Positions 1 to 5,923 of a DNA stretch of 6,420 bases are shown in pieces. Within the stretch, counting starts at the first letter, position 1, and each line of letters starts with the position of its first letter. Under the pieces are notes generated by a model. It searched no databases, was not told the origin of the DNA, and worked only from the letters and a program-made list of their open reading frames with translations. The position numbers and the translations under genes are program-made. Source of the DNA: Acinetobacter bohemicus ANC 3994 (GTDB lineage Bacteria > Pseudomonadota > Gammaproteobacteria > Pseudomonadales > Moraxellaceae); contig NZ_KB849163.1 in NCBI RefSeq assembly GCF_000367925.1, positions 1-6,420 of the forward strand, written 5' to 3'.

Positions 1-25
1 AAAGTGACCAAAACAATATTAAATG

Positions 26-45
26 ATCTAAATTAATCTAAATTT
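26..45. repeat. 10-bp tandem repeat, two units
   Basis: ATCTAAATTA (26-35) is followed directly by ATCTAAATTT (36-45), one mismatch in ten. It lies in an AT-rich stretch just before the 19-bp repeats. Short repeats of this kind occur in iteron-type origins, but two units prove nothing, and no initiator gene lies beside them. Confidence 0.7.
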
Positions 46-57
46 CACCTCATAAAA

Positions 58-95
58 AATCATATACTCATAATTAAATCATATGCTTATAATTA
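58..95. repeat. 19-bp tandem repeat, two units (iteron-like)
   Basis: The unit at 58-76 (AATCATATACTCATAATTA) is repeated at 77-95 (AATCATATGCTTATAATTA) with two mismatches. The 19-bp period falls in the size range of plasmid iterons. No third unit is seen on either side and no rep gene is nearby, so an origin role is only a possibility. The same array recurs at 6383-6420 as part of the terminal repeat. Confidence 0.75.
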
Positions 96-123
96 GTATT
101 ATTTAATGGAATAAATATCGGTG

Positions 124-143
124 ACCTTGCCAAGGTTGGGGTC
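124..143 (+). other. tRNA-Gly(GCC) anticodon-arm fragment, possible attachment core
   Basis: ACCTTGCCAAGGTTGGGGTC matches, from memory, the anticodon stem, the TTGCCAA loop and the start of the variable loop of bacterial tRNA-Gly with anticodon GCC. The acceptor stem, D arm and T arm are all missing, so this is not a tRNA gene. Tyrosine-recombinase integrases often use tRNA anticodon arms as crossover sites, and a circular element carrying such a fragment could hold an attP-like core. No integrase is present in the window. A chance or decayed tRNA remnant is the alternative. Confidence 0.5.
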
Positions 144-271
144 ATTAATCAATGAGGACATGATTACCAGAAACTAAAAATTTTTATACAATTATAACGG
201 ACAAAGCTTACATTTCAGAACAGTAGCCAAACTTGAGCACAGATTCGACCCACTCAATAGTAATCTTGTGA

Positions 272-478
272 GTAAAAGCAATCAAATCCGAGAAGTTAAA
301 GATCATTGAGGTCGAGAATATCCTGATAGAAAGTTATCATTTCATCACGACAGTTCAGGTATATGATTATGTTGATGTTAACCATCCAATATTTGTCAGA
401 ATGTTCCAGAGAAGGAGTAAAAATTATAAAGCTTCAGGCTATATTGTAGAAAAATCACACAATAATATCGTTTTATAA
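272..478 (+). pseudogene. Possible decayed coding remnant, unknown family
   Basis: This stretch is open for 68 codons after a TGA at 269-271 and ends at TAA 476-478. It has no start codon before the internal Met44. The translation looks fairly protein-like, with pieces such as EVENILIESYHFITTVQVYD and HPIFVRMFQRRSKNYKASGY, and it ends KSHNNIVL. The antisense strand is also open in pieces: 208-306 ends in ITIEWVESVLKFGYCSEM, so the coding strand is unclear. It could be the tail of a gene lost during rearrangement, or chance openness in AT-rich DNA. I recognise no domain. Confidence 0.2.
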
Positions 479-678
479 TTTTCCATATATTGGCACTAAC
501 CCAATTTTCAATCCATAAGATAATTAAACGTAAAACCACTTTTAAAATTCTAAATAGGTTAACGTCCTTGGCATCAAAATAACTGACCATCACAAAGGAT
601 GCGTGTCCGAATGCAAATTTTAACTGTATCACTACGTAGCTAGGGCTGTTTTACAGATCGAAATGATAAAATCCTAAA

Positions 679-710
679 TTGCTTTTCAAAAAAAAAGAAA
701 CTAATATATT
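679..710 (+). promoter_or_regulatory. Putative hipBA promoter
   Basis: A weak -35 candidate TTGCTT (679-684) is followed by TAATAT (702-707) with 17-bp spacing; TATATT at 705-710 is an overlapping -10 alternative. The site sits about 30 bp before the hipB start. It is bracketed by two copies of TCCTAAA (672-678 and 711-717), which could be operator half-sites, because HipB proteins autorepress from sites overlapping their promoter. The classical E. coli HipB operator pattern (TATCC, 8 bases, GGATA) is not seen. Confidence 0.3.
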
Positions 711-736
711 TCCTAAAGCATCTAAAAGAAATAAAT

Positions 737-1054
737 ATGTCTACGATGAATAAGTCATTACTTCAGCAAATTAAAAAAAGACGAACCCAATTGGGCTTAA
801 AACAAGTTGATATGCAATCCCGTACAGGCATTTCAAGACAGCAGTACCAAAAACTGGAAAGTCAGGGCAATCCACGATTAGAGACCTTAGAAATTATTGC
901 GGCAGGATTAAATGCTCAATTGATGCTCATCCCTGATGATAAAGTTCATTTAATTAGACAATTATTGAATGATGAAATTAAAATCACGATCGAAGATCAG
1001 GATGACTTAATGACCAACCCGTGGAAGGATCTTCTCGGAGGTGAGGAACCATGA
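737..1054 (+). CDS. hipB: HipB-type antitoxin, HTH transcriptional regulator
   Basis: This 105-residue protein is the expected antitoxin of the hipA gene that follows. In this family HipB is a DNA-binding dimer that neutralises the HipA kinase and represses its own operon. An XRE/HTH_3 fold covers about residues 8-65: the first helix carries LLQQIKKRRTQLGL, then KQVDMQSRTG, and the recognition helix is ISRQQYQKLESQ (32-43). A charged tail follows and ends NPWKDLLGGEEP; a flexible C-terminus is typical of HipB and is often the proteolysis target. The ATG at 737 has only an A-rich stretch (AAAAGAAATAAAT) before it and no clear Shine-Dalgarno site; Met4 at 746 is an equally possible start. The stop codon overlaps the hipA start as ATGA, so the two are translationally coupled. 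Family assignment is firm; the DNA site it binds is unknown. Confidence 0.93.
   Translation: MSTMNKSLLQQIKKRRTQLGLKQVDMQSRTGISRQQYQKLESQGNPRLETLEIIAAGLNAQLMLIPDDKVHLIRQLLNDEIKITIEDQDDLMTNPWKDLLGGEEP
1037..1046 (+). promoter_or_regulatory. Strong ribosome binding site for hipA inside hipB
   Basis: GGAGGTGAGG lies within the last codons of hipB, with nine bases between GGAGG and the hipA ATG at 1051. It is much stronger than the sequence before hipB and fixes the hipA start. Confidence 0.8.
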
Positions 1055-2331
1055 ATACTGTTGCTGTCCTGAAATTAACATTACATCACGGTGTCGTTGG
1101 ATACTTGGCAGGATTTCAGAGTGGAAAAAATATTCTGGTTTTTACTGACTCTTTCCGATTTGATCAGCAACGCGAGACATTGAGCCTGCTTACTTCCCCC
1201 TTGTATCCTCAAGCGGATAAGGTTTTAGAAAAGACCTATGTTACACATCAGCGCTTACACCCATTGCTATCAAACTTGTTACCAGAAGGTGCATTACGTG
1301 AACTGATTGCACAAATACATATAGACAATGAATTTCAGTTATTAGCAACTTTAGGTCATGACTTACCTGGAGCACTCATTGCGACCCCATTAGATCCAGA
1401 AGAAATCCCAGATGAAATAAAATTCAAACTTCAGATCTCGAATCCAGATCAGATCTTAAAACAAGAAATTCAAACAGATAATAAGTTTTCCTTAGCCGGC
1501 GTCCAAATGAAGTTTTCCATGAAAGCCAAAGACGGGCGTTTTACATTAGCGCAGGCAACGGAATCCAGTCTACTCGGGGATTGGATTATCAAAACTCCTT
1601 CTTCCAGACATGCTTTTGTTCCGCTGAATGAATATTCTATGATGACCCTTGCCAAAACGGTCGGAATAGATGTCCCTGAGATTCACTTGGTGGATATGAC
1701 TCTCTTACAAGACCTTCCACCATTAAATTTACCCCAAGAGCAATATGCTTTTGCAATTAAGAGATTCGATAGACAGAATACTGCTAACACTACAGAGCTT
1801 ATTCATATTGAAGATTTTGCTCAGATCTTTGGCGCATATCCACATCAGAAATACAGCACCACAAATTATGAGCAGATAGGTAAGATCATTTATCAATTTT
1901 CAGATAATAAGATTTTTGATATTCAGCAATTTGCCAGCCGTTTACTCATAAATATTTTACTCGCCAATGGAGATGCTCACTTAAAGAACTGGAGTATGAT
2001 TTATCAGGATAAAAGAACACCAAGATTATCTCCCGCATACGATATATTGATGACAAGTGTATATATTGAAAATGAACGTCATTTCGCATTGAATCTTGCC
2101 AAAAATAAAGATTGGTATTTAGCTGAGATGAAACACTTTGAACAATGGGCAAAAAAAGTTGGTGTTCCATGGCGTGTAATTGAAAAACAACTTCATGAGA
2201 TTATGGACAAAGCACGGTCAGTATGGCCAGCGCTATTACTAGATTTACCAATGGGTTCTGCCCATAAAGAAAAATTAAGAGAGCATTGGCAAAAGTTACA
2301 TCCCAACTTTCAGATACTTGCAAATGATTAG
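1051..2331 (+). CDS. hipA: HipA-family serine/threonine kinase toxin
   Basis: This is a full-length HipA (426 residues; E. coli HipA has 440). HipA kinases are the toxins of type II hipBA modules. E. coli HipA phosphorylates glutamyl-tRNA synthetase and drives growth arrest and persistence; the target here cannot be read from sequence. The N-terminal subdomain is present, with the signature HPLLSNLLPEGALRE (70-84), so this is not a split HipBST system. Kinase features follow in order: the Gly-rich ATP loop SLAGVQMKF (147-155), whose Ser147 aligns with the autophosphorylated Ser150 of E. coli; the ATP-binding Lys181 in WIIKTP; KRFDRQ (237-242); the catalytic loop NGDAHLKNW (306-314) with Asp308 and Asn313; and the metal-binding Asp331 in SPAYDIL. 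All catalytic residues are intact, so an active kinase is expected. It overlaps hipB by four bases and is followed immediately by a terminator hairpin, giving a closed two-gene operon. Base composition is intermediate between the AT-rich flanks and acnA. Confidence 0.95.
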   Translation: MNTVAVLKLTLHHGVVGYLAGFQSGKNILVFTDSFRFDQQRETLSLLTSPLYPQADKVLEKTYVTHQRLHPLLSNLLPEGALRELIAQIHIDNEFQLLATLGHDLPGALIATPLDPEEIPDEIKFKLQISNPDQILKQEIQTDNKFSLAGVQMKFSMKAKDGRFTLAQATESSLLGDWIIKTPSSRHAFVPLNEYSMMTLAKTVGIDVPEIHLVDMTLLQDLPPLNLPQEQYAFAIKRFDRQNTANTTELIHIEDFAQIFGAYPHQKYSTTNYEQIGKIIYQFSDNKIFDIQQFASRLLINILLANGDAHLKNWSMIYQDKRTPRLSPAYDILMTSVYIENERHFALNLAKNKDWYLAEMKHFEQWAKKVGVPWRVIEKQLHEIMDKARSVWPALLLDLPMGSAHKEKLREHWQKLHPNFQILAND

Positions 2332-2358
2332 AACCCGTAAATACGGTGGTTCATTTTT
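2331..2358 (+). terminator. Rho-independent terminator of hipBA
   Basis: The hairpin begins on the last base of the hipA stop codon. GAACC (2331-2335) pairs with GGTTC (2348-2352), and CGT (2336-2338) with ACG (2343-2345), around an AAAT loop with a two-base bulge. It is followed by CATTTTTG, a run of five T. The stem is short but the position is right for the operon end. Confidence 0.6.
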
Positions 2359-2360
2359 GA

Positions 2361-2573
2361 ACTGAATTAAAAGCAACAACTGAAAAAGTTTCTGTCTTTT
2401 ATCAGTAAGCTATTTCCAAAAAATATCTTCATCTCGAGCTTTCCGAATGGAGCAAGGAACAGCTCAAAAATACATTACAGGATTTAACATTACGAGCAGA
2501 AAATTTCAGTCTGAATAAGAATGAAACGCGAATTAAGTTTTGCTTCAAGTGTAAAGATACAAAAGCACTCTAG
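2361..2573 (+). pseudogene. Short coding remnant, unknown family
   Basis: The frame runs from just after a TGA (2358-2360) to TAG (2571-2573), broken by one in-frame TAA at 2406-2408. The part after that stop is 54 codons and looks like a real protein C-terminus: amphipathic, with pieces such as YLHLELSEWSKEQLKNTLQD and ENFSLNKNETRIKFCFKCK. There is no credible start codon or ribosome binding site. I do not recognise the family. It probably marks a gene truncated when this junction formed, next to the IS4-like remnant. Chance openness cannot be excluded. Confidence 0.3.
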
Positions 2574-2608
2574 GTATTTAAGTTACTGATGTATCTAATT
2601 ATTGTTTC

Positions 2609-2716
2609 TCACATTAGGTTTTCTTCAATCCAGTTTAAATCAATGAGCTCATTGAAATGAGTAAGTGACGATAAAGATTGTTGCAGGGTTAAATCTAAAT
2701 TATCAGATAAAGTCAT
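2609..2716 (-). pseudogene. IS4-family transposase, N-terminal remnant
   Basis: The minus strand reads from ATG (2716-2714) through 35 codons to TGA (2611-2609). The translation begins MTLSDNLDLTLQQSLSSLTH and continues FNELIDLNWIEENLM. This fits the N-terminal domain of IS4-family transposases of the type common in Acinetobacter, where a hydrophobic 'DLNWIE..L' segment is followed by the conserved TG-R-RRRLP-E region. That region is absent: similarity ends at about codon 34 and the frame closes at once. No DDE residues remain, so the element is dead. The matching IS end should lie toward acnA, between about 2720 and 2795. The assignment comes from memory of the family, not from a search. Confidence 0.6.
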
Positions 2717-2717
2717 A

Positions 2718-2749
2718 AAAAATGAGCATATTTACATACACTCATTTTT
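2718..2749. terminator. AT-rich hairpin between the IS4-like remnant and acnA
   Basis: AAAAATGAG (2718-2726) and CTCATTTTT (2741-2749) form a perfect 9-bp stem with a 14-base loop. Flanking A and T runs would allow weak termination in either direction. It lies just upstream of the transposase remnant, so it may instead belong to the IS end. The stem has only three G-C pairs. Confidence 0.35.
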
Positions 2750-2760
2750 ACTACATTTCT

Positions 2761-2789
2761 CTAATGTTTGCTTAACTGACTGACATTAG
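2761..2789. repeat. Inverted repeat downstream of acnA
   Basis: CTAATGT (2761-2767) and ACATTAG (2783-2789) are perfect 7-bp arms around a 15-base spacer. The repeat directly abuts the apparent half-terminator of acnA, so it may be part of the insertion-sequence end that joined here. There is no T run, and I do not call it a terminator. Confidence 0.45.
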
Positions 2790-2790
2790 G

Positions 2791-2808
2791 CAGGTGTCGG
2801 GCTTTTTC
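2791..2808 (-). terminator. Apparent half of the acnA terminator
   Basis: On the minus strand, a few bases after the acnA stop codon, the sequence reads GAAAAAGCCCGACACCTG. This is the usual form of the ascending arm of a strong, A/T-flanked rho-independent terminator. The complementary arm (GGTGTCGGGC plus T run) is absent downstream on that strand and is not found elsewhere in the window. The arm stops near the expected loop, where CTAATG begins. I infer that a rearrangement, probably linked to the IS4-like remnant, cut the hairpin. Confidence 0.35.
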
Positions 2809-2818
2809 ATGGTTAAAT

Positions 2819-5575
2819 TTAGGAAGCGAGCAAATTGCGCAAGACATAGTGCAAGATACCACCGGCCTTAAAGTATTCCACCTCATTCAAGGTATCAATG
2901 CGACACAACACTTGAAAATGGCTAAACGTACCATCGGTATGTTGCACATCTACTTCCAGCATTTGATGCGGATGAATATCATCAGACAAACCTAAGATTG
3001 ACAGTTTTTCATGCCCGGTTAGATTCAATATCTGGCGGTTCTTACCCTCCACAAACTGTAAAGGTAAAACCCCCATGCCGACCAGATTGGAACGGTGAAT
3101 CCGCTCAAAACTTTCAGCAATCACCGCTTTCACTCCCAATAGGTTGGTGCCTTTGGCAGCCCAGTCACGTGAAGAACCGGTGCCATATTCTTTCCCGGCA
3201 ATAATCACTAGCGGGGTTTGTTCTGCCTGATAATGCATTGCCGCATCATAAATCGAAAGTTTTTCTGCACTTGGAATATGCAGGGTATTGCCACCCTCCT
3301 CGCCACCAAGCATTTCATTTTTGATACGGATATTGGCAAAGGTACCTCGCATCATCACTTCATGGTTACCACGGCGGGATCCATAAGAGTTAAAGTCTTT
3401 TACATCAACCCCCTGTTGCTGCAAATATCGGCCGGCCGGACTATCTTTTTTGATATTGCCCGCAGGAGAAATATGGTCCGTCGTGACTGAATCGCCTAAT
3501 ACAGCCAAAATCCGTGCCTGTTTGATCTGCTGAATTGGTCGCACCGGCTGATCAATTTCTGCAAAAAAGGGAGGATGCCGGATATAAGTTGATTGTTCAT
3601 CCCAAGCATAGGTTTGACTTTGTGGAATCTGGATCGCTTTCCACTTGGCATCGCCTTCAAAAACCTCCGCATATTCTTTATGGAACATCTCGGTATTCAC
3701 ATTCTGCAGTGCGGCATCAATTTCCATCTGTGTCGGCCAGATATCTTTTAAATAAACCGCTTGGCCATCAAAGCCCTCACCTATCGGCTCAGTAGTAAGA
3801 TCAGTTCGAATATTCCCGACCAAACCATAGGCAACCACCAAGGGGGGAGATGCTAGCCAGTTGGTTTTCACCAATGGATGCACCCGTCCTTCAAAGTTAC
3901 GGTTTCCGGAGAGTACAGAGGCTACATTCAAATCGAAACATTGCACAGCCTCTTCAACCTCTTCAGGCAAAGGTCCCGAATTACCAATACAAGTAGTACA
4001 ACCATAACCCACCAGGTTATAACCCAGCTGATTCAAATAAGGCATCAACCCTGCTGCATTGAGATAATCGGTGACTACTTTGGAACCTGGAGCCAGTGAA
4101 CTTTTCACCCAAGGTTTTCGCTGCAAACCTTTTTCGAGTGCTTTTTGGGCTAATAGTCCTGCTGCCAACATGACACTGGGATTCGAGGTATTGGTACAGG
4201 AGGTAATGGCTGAAATCACCACATCGCCATGCTGCAACGGATATTTTTTATCATCAATGACACAAAAAGCACTTTCATGTGGCAGATTGGCTTGTTTCGC
4301 TTCAACAGCCGTACCTCCGCCTCCTTCATTTTCCAGACGCTCTTTTTCCTCTTTGACCGGTTTCAACGTCAGTTCCATGAAGGCATGAAAGGTTTTTGGC
4401 ACTTGCGACAATAGCACACGATCCTGCGGGCGTTTCGGACCCGCCAGACTGGCTTCTACCGTCGACATATCTAAAGCCAGAGTGTCGGTAAAGATGGGTT
4501 CATCCCCCGGATTGCGCCATAATCCTTGCAACTTGCTATAAGCCTCTACCAAGGCAATTCTTTCCGGCTGACGTCCAGTTAAACGTAAATAGGAAAGCGT
4601 CACCTCATCAACCGGGAAAAAGCCACAGGTAGCGCCATATTCGGGTGCCATATTGGCAATAGTGGCACGGTCAGCCAAGGGTAAATCGGCCAGACCATCG
4701 CCATAAAATTCGACAAATTTTCCAACTACGCCTTTTTGGCGTAGTATTTGGGTAATAGTCAGCACCAGATCAGTTGCTGTAATACCTTCTTTGAGTTTAC
4801 CGGTGAGCTTAAAGCCGATCACTTCCGGAATCAGCATGGAGATCGGTTGGCCCAGCATGGCTGCTTCTGCTTCAATGCCGCCTACCCCCCAACCCAACAC
4901 GCCTAAGCCATTGATCATGGTGGTATGTGAATCGGTACCGACCAAAGTATCAGGAAAGGCAAAGTGCTGCCCATCGACCTCATTGCTCCAGACCACTTGT
5001 GCCAGATGTTCCAGATTGACCTGATGGCAAATCCCAGTTCCTGGCGGTACCACGCGAAACTGATTGAGCGCCGCCTGTCCCCAACGCAGAAACTGGTAGC
5101 GCTCGCCATTACGTTGCATCTCAATTGCGACATTCTGCTCAAAAGCTTGCGGGCTGGCAAAGTAATCGACCATCACTGAGTGATCTATGACTAAATCCAC
5201 CGGTGACAGTGGATTAATTTTTTCCGGATCACCGCCAGCTTTGGCCACCGCTGCACGCATCGCAGCAAGATCAACCACTGCGGGAACACCAGTAAAATCC
5301 TGCATCAGCACCCGTGCCGGACGATACTGGATTTCCTGTTCTGAGGTTTGGTTGTTTAACCACTCTGCCAACGCATGAATATGCTCGGTTTTCACCGTGA
5401 GCTGATCTTCAAAACGTAGTAAATTTTCTAGCAAGACTTTTAAAGATTTTGGCAGCTGGGACAGGTCACCTAACTGCACTTGCAATTTGGACAGGTTGAA
5501 AATCTGATAGTGTTCTGAGCCGACGGTTAATGTTTCTAAGGTATTAAAACTATTGATATCACTGTACTTAGCCAT
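2819..5575 (-). CDS. acnA: Aconitate hydratase A (aconitase)
   Basis: Complete 918-residue AcnA, which converts citrate to isocitrate through cis-aconitate in the TCA and glyoxylate cycles in the cytoplasm. The large aconitase domain (about 65-585) has the Asp131-His132 pair, the GTDSHT motif (Asp215, His217) and the three [4Fe-4S] ligands: Cys460 in SCTNTSNPSV, and Cys526 and Cys529 in YGCTTCIGNSG. Arg559 and Arg564 lie in SGNRNFEGR. The swivel domain (about 690-845) carries GDSVTTDHISPAG, FNSYGSRRGNHEVMMRG and the active-site Ser801/Ser802/Arg803 of GTGSSRDWAAKG. It is longer than E. coli AcnA (891), mainly because of a Gly/Glu-rich linker (about 401-436) with ENEGGGGTAVEAKQ, as in pseudomonad and Acinetobacter enzymes. 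The start is fixed by GGAGGG seven bases before the ATG. No frameshift or lost residue is seen. It is richer in G+C than its surroundings (34 of 60 in 4861-4920, against 11 of 60 in 6241-6300), as expected for a conserved core gene. A chromosomal-type housekeeping gene is unusual on a circle this small. Confidence 0.98.
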   Translation of the reverse strand: MAKYSDINSFNTLETLTVGSEHYQIFNLSKLQVQLGDLSQLPKSLKVLLENLLRFEDQLTVKTEHIHALAEWLNNQTSEQEIQYRPARVLMQDFTGVPAVVDLAAMRAAVAKAGGDPEKINPLSPVDLVIDHSVMVDYFASPQAFEQNVAIEMQRNGERYQFLRWGQAALNQFRVVPPGTGICHQVNLEHLAQVVWSNEVDGQHFAFPDTLVGTDSHTTMINGLGVLGWGVGGIEAEAAMLGQPISMLIPEVIGFKLTGKLKEGITATDLVLTITQILRQKGVVGKFVEFYGDGLADLPLADRATIANMAPEYGATCGFFPVDEVTLSYLRLTGRQPERIALVEAYSKLQGLWRNPGDEPIFTDTLALDMSTVEASLAGPKRPQDRVLLSQVPKTFHAFMELTLKPVKEEKERLENEGGGGTAVEAKQANLPHESAFCVIDDKKYPLQHGDVVISAITSCTNTSNPSVMLAAGLLAQKALEKGLQRKPWVKSSLAPGSKVVTDYLNAAGLMPYLNQLGYNLVGYGCTTCIGNSGPLPEEVEEAVQCFDLNVASVLSGNRNFEGRVHPLVKTNWLASPPLVVAYGLVGNIRTDLTTEPIGEGFDGQAVYLKDIWPTQMEIDAALQNVNTEMFHKEYAEVFEGDAKWKAIQIPQSQTYAWDEQSTYIRHPPFFAEIDQPVRPIQQIKQARILAVLGDSVTTDHISPAGNIKKDSPAGRYLQQQGVDVKDFNSYGSRRGNHEVMMRGTFANIRIKNEMLGGEEGGNTLHIPSAEKLSIYDAAMHYQAEQTPLVIIAGKEYGTGSSRDWAAKGTNLLGVKAVIAESFERIHRSNLVGMGVLPLQFVEGKNRQILNLTGHEKLSILGLSDDIHPHQMLEVDVQHTDGTFSHFQVLCRIDTLNEVEYFKAGGILHYVLRNLLAS

Positions 5576-5582
5576 CTAATTT

Positions 5583-5588
5583 CCCTCC
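5583..5588 (-). promoter_or_regulatory. Ribosome binding site of acnA
   Basis: GGAGGG on the minus strand, seven bases before the ATG at 5575. It supports this start over internal methionines. Confidence 0.8.
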
Positions 5589-5672
5589 GGCTTGAGATGT
5601 TATTTTTATGATCACAGTCAACCACTTCTTTACTTACTGTATGCCAACTGCGCGGCGGGTTTGTTATTATTT

Positions 5673-5699
5673 ATTATCGGATTGCGCTAGGCAGTTAAA
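5673..5699 (-). promoter_or_regulatory. Possible acnA promoter
   Basis: On the minus strand TTTAAC (5699-5694) is followed, 15 bases on, by GATAAT (5678-5673), a good -10 match with a weak, short-spaced -35. It would give a leader of about 90 bases. The run GATAATAAATAATAAC also resembles part of a Fur box. Iron control of aconitases is known, but the match is too partial to claim. A TTGACT (-35-like) nearer the gene has no suitable -10. Confidence 0.3.
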
Positions 5700-5723
5700 T
5701 GCAGGGCTGCTAAATTGTAAAGT

Positions 5724-5750
5724 CTAATTAGATTTCTTTAATCTAATCAG
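5724..5750. repeat. Inverted repeat upstream of acnA
   Basis: CTAATTAGATT (5724-5734) and AATCTAATCAG (5740-5750) are 11-bp arms with one mismatch and a 5-base TCTTT loop. The stem is AT-rich with no T tract after it, so an operator or cruciform fits better than a terminator. It lies just upstream of the possible acnA promoter. Confidence 0.6.
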
Positions 5751-5810
5751 CTAATAAAGCACTTCATTACCAATCTACCCCATCAACCGGTACAGTTAAT
5801 TTAGCCGCAT

Positions 5811-5856
5811 TTACTGTAGCTGAGTTTAAATCAGCTAGAACTTTAAACTACAGTAA
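5811..5856. repeat. Nested inverted repeats (46 bp)
   Basis: The outer arms TTACTGTAG (5811-5819) and CTACAGTAA (5848-5856) are perfect. Inside them TAGCTGA (5817-5823) and TCAGCTA (5831-5837) form a second perfect dyad around GTTTAAA. The two dyads share bases and so give alternative foldings. No strong T run follows on either strand. A regulatory or recombination site, or alternative RNA structures, are possible roles. Confidence 0.6.
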
Positions 5857-5923
5857 CTTTCTTCGCGCTGCACACTTTTGTACCAATAATATTCACGAAA
5901 AAGTAAAAGCTTTTTATTTCTGA

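Larger units (their letters stand above)
1..95. repeat. Terminal direct repeat, left copy
   Basis: These 95 bases are identical, base for base, to 6326-6420. The left copy starts exactly at the first base of the window and the right copy ends exactly at the last. A contig bounded by two copies of a longer dispersed repeat would carry different ends of that repeat, so the pattern points to a circular contig with a 95-base overlap, or to a tandem array with a 6325-bp period. The repeat is AT-rich and contains two short tandem repeats. Confidence 0.95.
144..736. other. Gene-poor AT-rich region upstream of hipB
   Basis: I see no gene here that I can support. Several open frames exist on both strands. 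The longest has 78 codons (minus strand, 632-396, GTG start); it has no visible ribosome binding site and an erratic hydrophobic composition, and I recognise no family in it. The plus-strand open run at 272-478 looks somewhat more protein-like and is listed separately. An 8-bp palindrome (CTACGTAG, 632-639) and the presumed hip promoter lie at the right end. Confidence 0.5.
5576..5923. other. Non-coding region upstream of acnA
   Basis: No gene is visible. The region holds the acnA ribosome binding site, a possible promoter, and two inverted repeats. The octamer TTACTGTA occurs at 5634-5641 and 5811-5818, and inverted at 5849-5856. The 100 bp nearest acnA are the likely leader. The distal part, with dense dyads, may be a regulatory zone or the remains of a terminator belonging to the lost gene at 5924-6187. 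Confidence 0.5.

Noticed and set aside
184..192. DnaA box candidate TTATACAAT
   Set aside because: Two mismatches to the TTATNCACA consensus, a single copy, expected by chance in AT-rich DNA.
123..200. A complete tRNA-Gly gene
   Set aside because: Only the anticodon arm and part of the variable loop match; acceptor stem, D arm, T arm and CCA end are missing on both sides.
350..376. Possible XerC/XerD (pdif) site, as found around toxin-antitoxin modules on Acinetobacter plasmids
   Set aside because: TTATGTTGATG resembles a XerD half-site, but the 11 bases six positions upstream do not resemble a XerC half-site. No better pair was found elsewhere.
396..632. 78-codon minus-strand open frame
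   Set aside because: GTG start without ribosome binding site, odd aromatic and hydrophobic composition, no recognisable domain, and very AT-rich DNA where such frames arise by chance.
1470..2170. Minus-strand open frames opposite hipA
   Set aside because: Shadows of the intact hipA frame, with no ribosome binding sites and no domains.
2998..5378. Many open frames antisense to or out of frame with acnA
   Set aside because: They overlap a complete, well-conserved acnA, and their residues look like translations of the wrong frame.
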